Shown: one piece after another, positions 33,307 through 42,301 of the stretch
Layout of the letters: every line of letters begins with the position of its first letter
How positions within the stretch are numbered: position 1 is the stretch's first letter
Assembly: GCF_900112155.1 (NCBI RefSeq)
Contig: NZ_FOKQ01000012.1
Location: 1 to 64,000 of the forward strand
Direction: 5' to 3'
Origin: Hominimerdicola alba
GTDB lineage: Bacteria; Bacillota; Clostridia; Oscillospirales; Ruminococcaceae
DNA: 64,000 nucleotides
The notes under the pieces: generated by a model
The model's database searches: none
What the model saw: the letters and a program-made list of their open reading frames with translations, nothing else
Told to the model about the DNA's origin: nothing
Translations under genes and position numbers: made by a program

Positions 33307-34800
33307 TTATTTTACATTCAGTGCCTTGAATACGAAGTCCTTCATCTCGTCCTTTGCGATGACTTCAGAGAAGCGGATCTCCTTGTTCTTGAGAGATGCC
33401 AGAGAAGCGGGTACGGGCATACCGGATGCTTCGCCAAGTTCTTCAACGAGAGTGAACTCGTCGCTGCCTGTATCCTTGCCCAGAGCGCTGAGTACGGAAC
33501 CTGAGAACTTATAGGGGCTAGCGGTGGAAGCGATGACTGTCTTGGTCTTATCGCCTGTTGCCTTTACATACTCCTCATATACGGAAACTGCAACTGCGGT
33601 ATGAGTATCGCAGGTGTAGGAATACTTATCGTAATACTCCTTGATGGTAGCCTTGGTCTTAGCATCGTCGCAGCAGCCTGCATAGAACTCGTCTGCAAGA
33701 ACAGCCTTGACTGCATCTGTTACCTCATATCTGCCCTCGCTTGCCAGCTTGCCGAACCACTCTCTGATCTGAGCATCATCTTCACCGCTGAGGTGATAGA
33801 GAAGTCTTTCGAGGTTGGAAGAGATCAGGATATCCATAGAAGGTGAGATAGTTGCATAGAACTGTCTGTTTCTGTCATATACACCTGTCTTGATGAAATC
33901 TGTCAGTACGTTGTTGGAGTTTGAAGCGCAGATCAGCTTGTTTACGGGGATACCCATCTTCTTTGCATAGTAGCCTGCAAGGATATTGCCGAAGTTACCT
34001 GTGGGAACAACGATGTTGATCTTGTCGCCCTCGTTGATCTCGCCGTCCTTCAGCAGCTGTGCGTAAGAAGAAACGTAGTAGATGATCTGAGGTGCAAGTC
34101 TGCCCCAGTTGATGGAGTTTGCAGAGGAGAACATCATGCCGTTCTCAGCCAGCTTTTCGCCGATTTCCTTGTTTGTGAAGATAGCCTTAACGCCGTTCTG
34201 TGCGTCATCGAAGTTGCCCTTGATAGCGCATACGCCAACGTTCTGACCCTCCTGAGTGGTCATCTGCTTCTTCTGCATAGCAGATACACCGTTATCAGGA
34301 TAGAATACCAGTATCTCAGTACCGGGAACATCCTTGAAGCCTTCGAGAGCAGCCTTACCTGTATCGCCGGATGTAGCAACAAGGATAACTACCTTCTTAT
34401 CGAGGTTTATCTTCTTGGTTGCTGTTGTCAGAAGATAAGGCAGTATCTGGAGAGCCATATCCTTGAATGCGCAGGTAGGACCGTGCCACAGTTCCAGCAT
34501 ATAAGTGCCGTCGAACAGGTGAGCAAGCTCTGCGATATTCTCGGTATCGAAGTTCTTTGTATTGTAAGCGCCTTCAACACAGTAGCGTATCTCAGCCTCT
34601 GTGTAATCGGTGAGGAACTTGGAGAAAACGAAGAATGCTCTCTCTGCATAGGTCATATCTCCCAGCTTCTTGATATCATCCATGGAAATGGAAGGTATCT
34701 CAGAGGGAACGAACAGACCGCCGTCCTCGGAAATGCCCTGTGCTATCGCCTGTGCCGATGTAACATTAACATCGCTGTTTCTTGTACTTCTGTAAAACAT
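33307..34800 (-). CDS. thrC: Threonine synthase
   Basis: 497 residues, fitting the longer ThrC class. It converts O-phosphohomoserine to threonine with PLP. MFYRSTRNSD and GISEDGGLFVP form the typical N-terminus. The PLP-binding Lys is in GPTCAFKDMALQ. VATSGDTGKAALEGF and VPTGNFGNILAGYYA are the phosphate-binding loops. It is 47 bases after yraN and may be the end of the lepB-rbgA-rnhB-yraN transcript. No T-box or riboswitch is visible upstream. Confidence 0.96.
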   Translation of the reverse strand: MFYRSTRNSDVNVTSAQAIAQGISEDGGLFVPSEIPSISMDDIKKLGDMTYAERAFFVFSKFLTDYTEAEIRYCVEGAYNTKNFDTENIAELAHLFDGTYMLELWHGPTCAFKDMALQILPYLLTTATKKINLDKKVVILVATSGDTGKAALEGFKDVPGTEILVFYPDNGVSAMQKKQMTTQEGQNVGVCAIKGNFDDAQNGVKAIFTNKEIGEKLAENGMMFSSANSINWGRLAPQIIYYVSSYAQLLKDGEINEGDKINIVVPTGNFGNILAGYYAKKMGIPVNKLICASNSNNVLTDFIKTGVYDRNRQFYATISPSMDILISSNLERLLYHLSGEDDAQIREWFGKLASEGRYEVTDAVKAVLADEFYAGCCDDAKTKATIKEYYDKYSYTCDTHTAVAVSVYEEYVKATGDKTKTVIASTASPYKFSGSVLSALGKDTGSDEFTLVEELGEASGMPVPASLASLKNKEIRFSEVIAKDEMKDFVFKALNVK

Positions 34801-34847
34801 AAAACAACAACCCTTCTATTTTATTCCCCATACGGGTATTTTTCACT

Positions 34848-35216
34848 TTACTTACTGCTTGCATCAAATGCGGATCTATAGTACTTGAAAAACACTACTT
34901 TTCCGCCGTCGTGATGCACGACTGCAACATCGAATCGGCAGAAGGCTTTGATATTCTTCTTTGAAAGATAGACCCTTGCGGTCTTGATAAGCCTTTGCTT
35001 TTTCGTATATGTGATTGCTGATTCGCCTGTGGTCAGCGCCCCGACTTTTCGGGTCTTGACCTCGACAAAAGCTATCTTATTGCCTTGTGAAGCTATTATA
35101 TCTATCTCGCCGCCCCTTACAGTGAAGTTGCGTTCGAGAATCTCATAGCCGTTCTCTCTTAGATATCCGCAGACATAGTCCTCGCCGATATCACGGCTGT
35201 TCTGTTTTTTTTGCAT
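34848..35216 (-). CDS. yraN: YraN family nuclease-like protein
   Basis: 122 residues, the usual size of the UPF0102/YraN family, which has a PD-(D/E)XK nuclease-like fold. GEDYVCGYLRENGYEILERNF, then GGEIDIIA and IAFVEVKTRK show the expected E, D and ExK residues. Its start overlaps the end of rnhB by 26 bases. The pairing with RNase HII is conserved widely and suggests a nucleic-acid processing role, but the function is not established. Confidence 0.92.
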   Translation of the reverse strand: MQKKQNSRDIGEDYVCGYLRENGYEILERNFTVRGGEIDIIASQGNKIAFVEVKTRKVGALTTGESAITYTKKQRLIKTARVYLSKKNIKAFCRFDVAVVHHDGGKVVFFKYYRSAFDASSK

Positions 35217-35805
35217 AATACTTTTTCAAAAAGCTCGGTCTGTGTATCGGGCTTTCGCCGTACTTATCTATCATCTGATAGTGGAGCTTCGTCCCGTAGC
35301 CCTTATGCTTTTCAAACTGCCATTCAGGGTACTTTTCAGCCATTTCCAGCATATATCTGTCCCTTGCGACTTTAGCAAGTATCGAAGCCGCCGCTATCGC
35401 CTGTGACTGTGCATCGCCTTTGACAACTGCTATGGTGTCACATTCCAGGTCCGGGGTCTTATTGCCGTCTATCAGGCAGATATCGGGCTTGGTCTTCATA
35501 GCTTCAACGGAACGCTTCATAGCAAGCATCGCGCAGTTGAGGATATTAATATCCTCTATCTCAGCCACCGTTGCGCACTGTATCGAAAAATCCAGCGCCT
35601 TATCGACTATCTCCTCAAAAAGCTCTTCACGCTTTTTTGCGGTGAGCTTTTTGCTGTCGTTTATGCCCTCGATGACTGTATCCTTATCAAATATCACTGC
35701 CGCCGCGAAAACATCCCCTGCAAGAGGTCCTCTGCCTGCTTCGTCACATCCGCAGACAGTATTGTACTTTTCGCGGTAGCTATCGTCAAACTCTTTAAGT
35801 GTCAT
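35191..35805 (-). CDS. rnhB: Ribonuclease HII
   Basis: 204 residues. It cleaves the RNA strand of RNA-DNA hybrids and single ribonucleotides. CGCDEAGRGPLAGDV carries the first two acidic residues (DE). LIDGNK and the later VARDR region complete the active site; HKGYGTKLH is typical of the family. The start is taken as ATG at 35803-35805 because GAGAGG precedes it and it follows the rbgA stop by 1 base; a 50-residue upstream extension lies wholly inside rbgA and is not credible. Confidence 0.94.
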   Translation of the reverse strand: MTLKEFDDSYREKYNTVCGCDEAGRGPLAGDVFAAAVIFDKDTVIEGINDSKKLTAKKREELFEEIVDKALDFSIQCATVAEIEDINILNCAMLAMKRSVEAMKTKPDICLIDGNKTPDLECDTIAVVKGDAQSQAIAAASILAKVARDRYMLEMAEKYPEWQFEKHKGYGTKLHYQMIDKYGESPIHRPSFLKKYYAKKTEQP

Positions 35806-35806
35806 A

Positions 35807-36703
35807 TCATCGACCTCTCGGCTTTTCAAGTGAAAGTCTGCCAAGCTTGCCGCCTCTGAATTCGTCGAGTACGGTGTTTGCTGCCCTCTCGGTATTGATA
35901 TCGCCGCCCGAAACAAGGAAGCCTCGCTTTTTGCCAACTCTTTCAAGTAGCTCATATCCCTTTACACAGCCCTGCATTTCATCCATAGGTTCGGGCAGGT
36001 CTTCAAGGGATATGCCGTATCTTTCAGTAAGAAGCTCGGGATAGTCCTCAGATAGATACTCCAGAAGTCTGCACGCTAAGTACTCAACATCGAGGATTAC
36101 GTCCTTGACCGCACCTGTGAATGCAAGTCTTTCACCCACCAGCTTATCATCAAACTTAGGCCAGAGAACACCAGGCATATCCAGTAGTTCAAAGCCCTCA
36201 TCAAGTGCTACCCACTGTTTGCCGCGGGTGACACCCGGTCTGTCTTCCACCTTTGCCAGCTTTGCGCCTGCCAGCCTGTTTATGAATGAGGACTTGCCAA
36301 CATTTGGTATTCCCACTATCATCATTCTGATGGGTCTGCCCGTCATTCCGCGGGTATCCCATTTTTCTATCTGCTCGGAGAGCAGTTCTTTGAGCATTGG
36401 ATAGAATTTATTGACGTTCCTGCCGCTGCGGCAGTCGGTAGCGAGGGCGGCTACGCCCTGCTGTTTGTAGTACTCTATCCACATTGAAGTTACATTAGGG
36501 TCGGCAGAATCTGCCTTATTCAGCAGAACAAGCCTGGGCTTGCTGCCGCATATCTTTTTTATCTCGGGATTGCGGCTTGAAAATGGTATCCTTGCATCGG
36601 TTATCTCCACCACTGCGTCAACAAGCTTCAGGTTTGAAGCCATTATGCGGCGGGTCTTCGCCATATGTCCGGGAAACCACTGCACCTTGGCAGCTTCGCT
36701 CAT
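35807..36703 (-). CDS. rbgA: RbgA/YlqF ribosome-assembly GTPase
   Basis: 298 residues. It is a circularly permuted GTPase that helps mature the 50S subunit. VQWFPGHMAKTRR is the family N-terminus. The G motifs appear in permuted order: LLNKADSAD (G4), then GIPNVGKSSFINRL (G1), PGVTRG (G2) and DMPG (G3). The C-terminal helical domain (about 190-298) is complete. It sits between lepB and rnhB, a common Firmicutes order. Confidence 0.96.
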   Translation of the reverse strand: MSEAAKVQWFPGHMAKTRRIMASNLKLVDAVVEITDARIPFSSRNPEIKKICGSKPRLVLLNKADSADPNVTSMWIEYYKQQGVAALATDCRSGRNVNKFYPMLKELLSEQIEKWDTRGMTGRPIRMMIVGIPNVGKSSFINRLAGAKLAKVEDRPGVTRGKQWVALDEGFELLDMPGVLWPKFDDKLVGERLAFTGAVKDVILDVEYLACRLLEYLSEDYPELLTERYGISLEDLPEPMDEMQGCVKGYELLERVGKKRGFLVSGGDINTERAANTVLDEFRGGKLGRLSLEKPRGR

Positions 36704-36740
36704 ATCAGCCGCCTCCTTTCGTTATTTGTAAGTATCGGTC

Positions 36741-37316
36741 TCAGCTTACAAAGCCTGTTTTAGCTTCATCTGAATGGAATCTGTAAACTGCTTTGCCGAT
36801 TATATCATTCTCCGAAACCGCACCGAATACTCGGCTGTCCGAAGAATGATCGCGGTTATCGCCCATGAGGAATACTTCTCCCTCAGGCACATCGTATTCA
36901 AATACTTCCCTTTCGGGGTCATAATAAGTCATATCATAAACGCCCATATCATCCAGGGCGTGATATTTGAGATAGGGTTCATCAAGCACTTCACCGTCAA
37001 CACTGACTGTACCCGACTTGTAATCCACCGTGACTTCCTGTCCGCCCACCGCTATCACACGCTTGACTATCAGCTTGCCCAGCGCTTTGCTGTCGCAGAT
37101 GACTATATCGCCGTTTTCCGGCTGATACAGAAACCAGGATATCACCAGTTTATCGCCGTCAAACAGTGTGTTCTCCATAGACTCACCATCTACGCTGACA
37201 CGGCTGAAGAACAGTGTGGTAGCGATAAGTACTGCCGCAATGGAATTCACGATGACCAGCGCCCATTCCAGGACGTTATCAGTGAAACGAGGAGTATCCC
37301 CGTGCTTTTCAGCCAT
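36741..37316 (-). CDS. lepB: Signal peptidase I (Ser/Lys type)
   Basis: 191 residues. One N-terminal TM (about 14-36) is followed by the periplasm-side peptidase fold. Catalytic Ser is in GESMENTL, catalytic Lys in LIVKRVIAVGG, and VFLMGDNRDHSSDSR is the conserved closing box. This is the classic bacterial enzyme for general secretory signal peptides, unlike the Ser/His SipW types at 19366 and 21777. It begins 2 bases after the neighbouring lepB paralogue. Confidence 0.96.
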   Translation of the reverse strand: MAEKHGDTPRFTDNVLEWALVIVNSIAAVLIATTLFFSRVSVDGESMENTLFDGDKLVISWFLYQPENGDIVICDSKALGKLIVKRVIAVGGQEVTVDYKSGTVSVDGEVLDEPYLKYHALDDMGVYDMTYYDPEREVFEYDVPEGEVFLMGDNRDHSSDSRVFGAVSENDIIGKAVYRFHSDEAKTGFVS

Positions 37317-37318
37317 TA

Positions 37319-38320
37319 TCAGTCAACACGGCCCAGGCTATTGAATGGGTATACTCTGAATATCGCCTTGCCCATTATCTCGCTCTTGTCAACGAAACCG
37401 ATGCTTCGGCTGTCCTTGGAATCATTTCTGTTATCGCCCATTACGAAAACTGTATTCTCGGGCACTTCGTACTCATAAACGCCATTGGACACACAGTATG
37501 AAGGATCATAACAGAAGCTGTCTTCCATGACATCTCTGATATGTTCGTTTGAGATCTGCTCGTCATTTACGTACACATGATTCTCATTGTAGTCAACTAC
37601 GACCTTATCGCCTGCTATACCGATAACACGCTTGATAAGCACCTTATTTGCGGCATCGCTGTCGAGTACCACGATATCATCTCTTGCGGGCTCGTATGCA
37701 ATATGGGTCATTATCAGTCTGTCGCCGTCTTGCAGAGTATTAGTCATGGATTCGCCGTCGACCATAACTATCCTCAGCACGAATGTAAGCACCAGCTGTA
37801 CCACAAGCAGTGCGAACACCAGAGATTCAAACCACTCCAGTATCTCTCTGCCTATATTGAAAGGCTCTTTTTCCTTGATATCCTCAGGCTCGGCTTCCTT
37901 TGCCTTTTCGATATCCTCTTCGCTTACCTCGGCAACCTCTGCGGTTTTCTCGATATCCTCTTTGACGTCCTCGGCTGCTTCTTCTGCTTTTTCGATAACT
38001 TCTTCGCTGTCATCGGAGATACCTGCCGCTTTTTTGATGTCTTCTGCGCTTACTTCTGCAGCTTCAGCCTCATCAACAAGGGCTTCAACATCAAGAACAT
38101 CTGCACCCATACCATCAGGATACATCTCATTCAGCATATCTTCGAGTTCTTTGCCCTCTTCGGTAAGCTCTTCGCCGCTAACGCCAAAGAACCATGCATC
38201 TTCGCTTTTTTCTTCAGCACCGAATGCAGCATCGGGGGCATTTTCATTCAGAAGTTTTTCGAGATCTTCACCTGTCCCTGTGATATTCTCATTTGTTGTC
38301 TTTTCGTTTGGTTCACTCAT
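37319..38320 (-). CDS. lepB: Signal peptidase I with long acidic N-terminal extension
   Basis: 333 residues. The C-terminal half is a complete Ser/Lys signal peptidase: TM LVFALLVVQLVLTFVL, DGESMTNTLQDGD, VLIKRVIGIAGD and VFVMGDNRNDSKDSR. The first 165 residues are an unusual cytoplasmic extension made of Glu/Asp/Ala repeats (for example EEVIEKAEEAAEDVKEDIEK), likely helical or disordered. The ATG at 38318-38320 has AAAGAGG upstream; an in-frame ATG 72 bases further upstream lacks one. It is first in the lepB-lepB-rbgA-rnhB-yraN run, behind the promoter at 38396-38424. Confidence 0.95.
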   Translation of the reverse strand: MSEPNEKTTNENITGTGEDLEKLLNENAPDAAFGAEEKSEDAWFFGVSGEELTEEGKELEDMLNEMYPDGMGADVLDVEALVDEAEAAEVSAEDIKKAAGISDDSEEVIEKAEEAAEDVKEDIEKTAEVAEVSEEDIEKAKEAEPEDIKEKEPFNIGREILEWFESLVFALLVVQLVLTFVLRIVMVDGESMTNTLQDGDRLIMTHIAYEPARDDIVVLDSDAANKVLIKRVIGIAGDKVVVDYNENHVYVNDEQISNEHIRDVMEDSFCYDPSYCVSNGVYEYEVPENTVFVMGDNRNDSKDSRSIGFVDKSEIMGKAIFRVYPFNSLGRVD

Positions 38321-38395
38321 AGATAATACCTCTTTTCGTGATAGATGCTGTAATCGCCGTGATACTATATTTTTGCGACTACTCATATACAATAT

Positions 38396-38424
38396 ATTAT
38401 AGCAAATATGTTCCGAAATTACAA
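38396..38424 (-). promoter_or_regulatory. Promoter of the lepB operon
   Basis: Read leftward: TTGTAA (38424-38419), 17 bases, TATAAT (38401-38396), about 75 bases before the lepB start at 38320. Confidence 0.65.
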
Positions 38425-38477
38425 GGGTTTTTTCAAAAAAAATTATTTTTATACTTATATTGTTTACTTATATAAAT

Positions 38478-38506
38478 AAAAAGAGCCGACTTTCGCCGAC
38501 TCTTTT
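38478..38506 (-). terminator. Terminator of rplS
   Basis: Read leftward, an 8- to 10-bp stem with two G-T pairs (AAGAGTCGGC, GAAA loop, GTCGGCTCTT) runs straight into TTTTTATTT. It lies 11 bases after the rplS stop. Confidence 0.85.
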
Positions 38507-38516
38507 ATCAGAAGAA

Positions 38517-38861
38517 TTATCTGATTGCTTCCTTGACCTTAGCTGCCTTACCAACTCTGTCGCGGAGATAGTACAGCTTAGCTCTGCGAACCTTACCGCT
38601 TCTAACTACCTCTACCTTAGATACAGCAGGCGAATGTACGGGGAATACTCTCTCGATACCGCAGCCGTGTGCTACTCTTCTTACAGTGAAGGTCTCGCTG
38701 ATACCGCCGTGCTTCTTAGCGATAACTGTGCCCTCGAATACCTGGATTCTGGACTTGTCACCCTCGGTGATCAGAACGTGTACCTTAACGGTATCACCTA
38801 CGTTAACTACGGGTGCGTTTTCCTTCATGCTTGACTGTGCGATCTGTTTTAAAGCGTCCAC
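38517..38861 (-). CDS. rplS: Ribosomal protein L19
   Basis: 114 residues, the usual length. The ATG is behind [31 protein letters not shown] and [19 protein letters not shown] are typical of L19, which lies at the 30S-50S interface. It is a single gene, with its own promoter, a structured leader and a terminator. Confidence 0.98.
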   Translation of the reverse strand: MDALKQIAQSSMKENAPVVNVGDTVKVHVLITEGDKSRIQVFEGTVIAKKHGGISETFTVRRVAHGCGIERVFPVHSPAVSKVEVVRSGKVRRAKLYYLRDRVGKAAKVKEAIR

Positions 38862-38874
38862 TTTAAATTCCTCC

Positions 38875-38990
38875 TTTAATTTTCCGGACGTTCATACACT
38901 GCCGCTTTGGCAGCCAGTGGACCGTCTCTTTAATGTCGTGCCTTTTGGCTGGCATTAACTCTCGTCGGGGATACCGACGGTATTCATGCT
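38875..38990 (-). promoter_or_regulatory. Structured 5' leader of rplS (L19 leader candidate)
   Basis: About 115 transcribed bases precede the rplS ribosome site. They contain the hairpins CCGTCGGTATCCCCGACG and GCTGCCAAAGCGGC when read leftward, plus a repeated GCCAGCC/GGCTGGC pairing. L19 leaders are known in Firmicutes as autoregulatory RNAs; the match here rests on position and pairing only. Confidence 0.55.
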
Positions 38991-38995
38991 TGAAT

Positions 38996-39024
38996 ATTAT
39001 AACACATCACAAGTGAGATTTCAA
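38996..39024 (-). promoter_or_regulatory. Promoter of rplS
   Basis: Read leftward: TTGAAA (39024-39019), 17 bases, TATAAT (39001-38996). Confidence 0.78.
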
Positions 39025-39031
39025 GTGTTTG

Positions 39032-39739
39032 TCAGCAAAAAACTTCACCGTTTTCCAGAAGTATCTTTGTGCGTTCTATACAAATCTCATCGGCGGTCAT
39101 GCCGTACATATCGAGAAAAGTCTCTGCGGCAACGTTGGCATTAAGGTTGAAACCACCGCCTGCGGGAAGCTTCATCTTGAGATTAAGATGATTTTCATCG
39201 TTATCCATGGATATAAGTTCCAGAGACGGACGTATGTCCACAGGTTTATATGTACCTTTTTTTGTACGCTTCTGTATCTCTATGACTTCCCTGCTCATGA
39301 AATCCCTGAACATTTCTGCCATTTCGTCGGGAGTTCTATCTGCTGAGATACGTATATCGTACTCGGCATGAGTTATCTCGGTGTGGCTGTGAACAGGGGC
39401 AGAACAGCTTACTATCCTCATGCCCTCGGGCATCTGGGCATCGAGAGCTTTCAGCACTTCTTCATCGGATAAGTCCTGAAGCAAAGCAAAATCCATGACT
39501 TCCACCTTGCTTTCAAAGCCCAGCGAGAGGGTCAGGGGGAACATTATATATATATGCGGGTTGAAGCCCTGGGTATACCATATCGGGAGTTTTGCACGCT
39601 TTATCGCCCTTTGCATGGCACGCATGAGGTCAAGATGGGAGATATACTTAGCCCTGCCGCATTTTTCATAGACCACGCGCTTATCGTAGCGGTCGGGGCG
39701 CAGGTCTACATTTTTAGGTTGAAGTCTTTTTTCCGCCAC
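39032..39739 (-). CDS. DUF2344 / TIGR03936 radical-SAM-linked protein
   Basis: 235 residues. YEKCGRAKYISHLDLMRAMQRA and YTQGFNPHI are hallmarks of the TIGR03936 (DUF2344) family, nearly always next to or fused with the TIGR03960 radical SAM protein. The pair is thought to act in RNA or ribosome-related modification, but the substrate is not known. The GTG at 39737-39739 is preferred as start because GGAGG lies 8 bases upstream, inside the preceding gene; the two overlap by 26 bases, so translation is probably coupled. Confidence 0.88.
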   Translation of the reverse strand: MAEKRLQPKNVDLRPDRYDKRVVYEKCGRAKYISHLDLMRAMQRAIKRAKLPIWYTQGFNPHIYIMFPLTLSLGFESKVEVMDFALLQDLSDEEVLKALDAQMPEGMRIVSCSAPVHSHTEITHAEYDIRISADRTPDEMAEMFRDFMSREVIEIQKRTKKGTYKPVDIRPSLELISMDNDENHLNLKMKLPAGGGFNLNANVAAETFLDMYGMTADEICIERTKILLENGEVFC

Positions 39740-41579
39740 AGTATACACCTCCACATTCGGGCTTTATGCCGCAGCCCGAGCAGCCTTCCTTACAGTTTCT
39801 GGTAGTCTGGGCAAGATGGGCTTTTTTGTTTTCTCTGACAAGAAATTCGTGAGACACCAGATAATCCAGATGTGACCACGGTGCCACCTCATCGTAGCTT
39901 CTTGTCCTGTTGGCATAGAATGCCGTATCTATGCCTGTTTCGGCAAATGCTTCCAGCCATTTATCGTACTGGAAATGCTCGTCCCAGCTATCCATATAAC
40001 AGCCTTTTTTCCAAGCTGCGTATACCGCCTTGCAAACCCGCCTGTCGCCCCTTGCGAGGACAGCTTCAAGCACTGAAGTATTGGAATAATGCAGGCTGAG
40101 CTTTATTTTCTTGCTGGTGACAGCGGATTTTAGTATCTCCTGCTTGTGCTTTATCTGCTCTTCCGTCGCCTGAGGTTCAAACTCGAAGGGCGTAAATGGC
40201 TTTGGCACGAAAGTCGCGGTGGATACCGCTATCTGCACGGAGCGTCCGCGCTTTTCCTTTGGTGTTTCAAAGTAAAGCTGGAGTATCTTATCTGAAAGCT
40301 CTGCTATGCCGCGGATATCATCATCTGTTTCCGTGGGCTGACCCATCATGAAGTAAAGCTTCACCTGAGTATAGCCCCACTCAAACGCCATTTTGCAGGT
40401 GTTGATAATCTCATCCTCGGTGATGTTTTTGTTTATTACATCGCGCAAACGCTGAGTTCCTGCTTCGGGGGCGAATGTCAGTCCACTTTTTCGGACAGCT
40501 TGAATTCTTTCCAAGAGTTCCTCGTTGAAGCTGTCAAGTCTCAGCGAAGGCAGAGCGAGGTTTACATTCTCACCGTCCGTATACTCCGAAAGGCTTAGCA
40601 GAAGCTCGTTTATCTTGGTATGGTCGCTGGTAGAGAGGGACGAGAGAGATACTTCTTCATAGCCTGTCTGCTCACACAGGGACTTCGTTTCATTTTTAAT
40701 AGTATCTATATTCTTCTCACGGAAAGGTCTGTAAATAAATCCCGCCTGACAAAAGCGGCAGCCGCGGATACAGCCGCGCAGCACTTCCACAACAGAGCGG
40801 TCATGGACTATCTCGCTGAAAGGCACAACAAAGCTGTCGGGATAGTATACCTTATCAAAATCGGCGATAATACGCTTTTTTATGCGCGGCGGTGCTTCGG
40901 GAACATTTGGCGTGATGCTCTTCACGGTGCCGTCCTCGTTATAGTCAACATCATAGAAGCTTGGCACATAGATGCCCTCTATCTTAACAGCTTCACGTAA
41001 AAATTCCTCTTTTGTGGGATTTGAGGGCTTCATTTTTTCGTAGAGCCTGAGAAGTTCAAGATTGACTTCCTCGCCCTCACCGAGTATGAAAAGGTCGAAG
41101 AAATCCGCCATAGGCTCTGGGTTGCATACGCAGGGCCCACCGCCGACAACAAGAGGAGTCAGAGAGGTACGGTCTTTGGCAAGTACGGGAAGTCCTGCCA
41201 GATCAAGCATTTGCAGAACGTTATTGTACGATAATTCGTACTGCAAAGTAAAGCCGATGAAATCGAAATCCTTTATGGGGTCAAGGCTTTCAAGGCCGTA
41301 GAGCGGGATATCATTTTCTCGCATGAGGGTCTCAAAGTCCTTTTCGGGCATGAATACGCGCTCACACCACCAGTTTGGCACCTGATTTTTCAGACCGTAG
41401 AGAATTTTCATACCCAGGTGGGACATACCCACATCGTAGGTATCGGGAAAACAGAAAGCGAATCGCACATCGACTTTATCCCTGTCCTTTATGACACTGC
41501 CTATCTCACCGCCGATATAGCGTGCGGGCTTGGTGGCTTTAAGCAGTATTTTATCAAGTTTATTTTTTATCTCTTCCAT
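39714..41579 (-). CDS. TIGR03960 B12-binding radical SAM protein
   Basis: 621 residues. The N-terminal half has a B12-binding-like Rossmann part (FAFCFPDTYDVGMSHLGM and VVGGGPCVCNPEP). The radical SAM core has GCIRGCRFCQAGF, giving the CxxxCxxC cluster site, followed by SLSTSDH and FAPEAGTQRLRDVINK. The C-terminus carries a Cys cluster (CKEGCSGCGIKPECGGVYCGG) that could hold a second iron-sulfur site. The ATG at 41577-41579 follows GGAAGG; an upstream ATG adds 21 residues without support. It is followed by its usual DUF2344 partner. Confidence 0.92.
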   Translation of the reverse strand: MEEIKNKLDKILLKATKPARYIGGEIGSVIKDRDKVDVRFAFCFPDTYDVGMSHLGMKILYGLKNQVPNWWCERVFMPEKDFETLMRENDIPLYGLESLDPIKDFDFIGFTLQYELSYNNVLQMLDLAGLPVLAKDRTSLTPLVVGGGPCVCNPEPMADFFDLFILGEGEEVNLELLRLYEKMKPSNPTKEEFLREAVKIEGIYVPSFYDVDYNEDGTVKSITPNVPEAPPRIKKRIIADFDKVYYPDSFVVPFSEIVHDRSVVEVLRGCIRGCRFCQAGFIYRPFREKNIDTIKNETKSLCEQTGYEEVSLSSLSTSDHTKINELLLSLSEYTDGENVNLALPSLRLDSFNEELLERIQAVRKSGLTFAPEAGTQRLRDVINKNITEDEIINTCKMAFEWGYTQVKLYFMMGQPTETDDDIRGIAELSDKILQLYFETPKEKRGRSVQIAVSTATFVPKPFTPFEFEPQATEEQIKHKQEILKSAVTSKKIKLSLHYSNTSVLEAVLARGDRRVCKAVYAAWKKGCYMDSWDEHFQYDKWLEAFAETGIDTAFYANRTRSYDEVAPWSHLDYLVSHEFLVRENKKAHLAQTTRNCKEGCSGCGIKPECGGVYCGGKKTST

Positions 41580-41679
41580 AGATGACCTTCCGTAGCAGTT
41601 ATTATTTATCTGCGAAGTTTTTCCGCAGAAATGGCAGTTCAAGGTTTTCGATCAATTGAAAGCCTGATATTTAATTATT

Positions 41680-41708
41680 ATTATATCACAACGGGCATTC
41701 AAAATCAA
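41680..41708 (-). promoter_or_regulatory. Promoter of the radical SAM pair
   Basis: Read leftward: TTGATT (41708-41703), 17 bases, TATAAT (41685-41680), about 100 bases before the start codon at 41579. Confidence 0.68.
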
Positions 41709-42301
41709 CTGCGAGATGTAAATAAACATCTGCCGGATATGACGTTCAGCCGTATAAAAGCTCTGTCCCGAAGCTGATTAAGTTTTTCGGGGCGGATTAG
41801 TATTTGATTGGCAGACTTTGTTGGTATAGTCGGATATTCGCTGTGTGCGCTAGTATGCCGGTTTTCGCCCCTCGTTCCTCGGGTCGAGCTGTCAAAGACG
41901 CTGTCGCTGTTTAACAGCGGGCGCGGCAATATTTTCCGCACATAGAAAGAGCGTGGACAGTCATTTTGTCCACGCTCTTGATTGTGTTATTGCCGCGTCG
42001 CTTTTGCACCTTGACCGAGAGGCTCTGCCTCTAACAGTCATCTTTGCTGACTGTGGCTCCCCGCAAGCTTTTCGCAAAAAGCTTGACCAAAGGCTCCTCT
42101 CCTTGGCAGTTTACACGACCGATGCGTTTTTTCATTCCGGTTTTATCAGTATTTCAAATTGCTGTCACATTAAATCACAAAAATAATACAACCATACTTT
42201 AATATAGTATCATGGTTCAGCCAATGGATGTCAGATTTAAAAATTCACCCGCGATGATTTGTATCACCATTATGCAAAATGTCAAAATATTCGTCGATTC
42301 A
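41709..42301. other. Non-coding spacer with a run of hairpins
   Basis: No credible gene lies between the radical SAM promoter and the lipoprotein promoter. Short open frames here are interrupted by strong hairpins and lack ribosome sites. The hairpin array at 41922-42085 is listed separately. Confidence 0.6.
41922..42085. repeat. Array of four consecutive perfect hairpins
   Basis: In order: (1) a 13-bp stem 41947-41959/41967-41979, extended outward by CGCGGCAATA 41922-41931 with TATTGCCGCG 41988-41997; (2) AGAGGC/GCCTCT 42018-42032; (3) ACAGTCA/TGACTGT 42034-42054; (4) CAAGCTTTT/AAAAGCTTG 42064-42085. Such arrays look like a dispersed intergenic repeat rather than a single terminator, but no second copy is seen in this window. 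Confidence 0.6.

Noticed and set aside
37577-38402. Antisense open frames of about 250 residues
   Set aside because: They are reverse readings of the acidic repeats of the lepB extension; low complexity and no ribosome site.
41922-42085. CRISPR array
   Set aside because: The hairpins are all different and there are no regular direct repeats with spacers.
41705-42186. Two short open frames in the hairpin-rich spacer
   Set aside because: They run through strong hairpins, lack ribosome sites and show no protein features.
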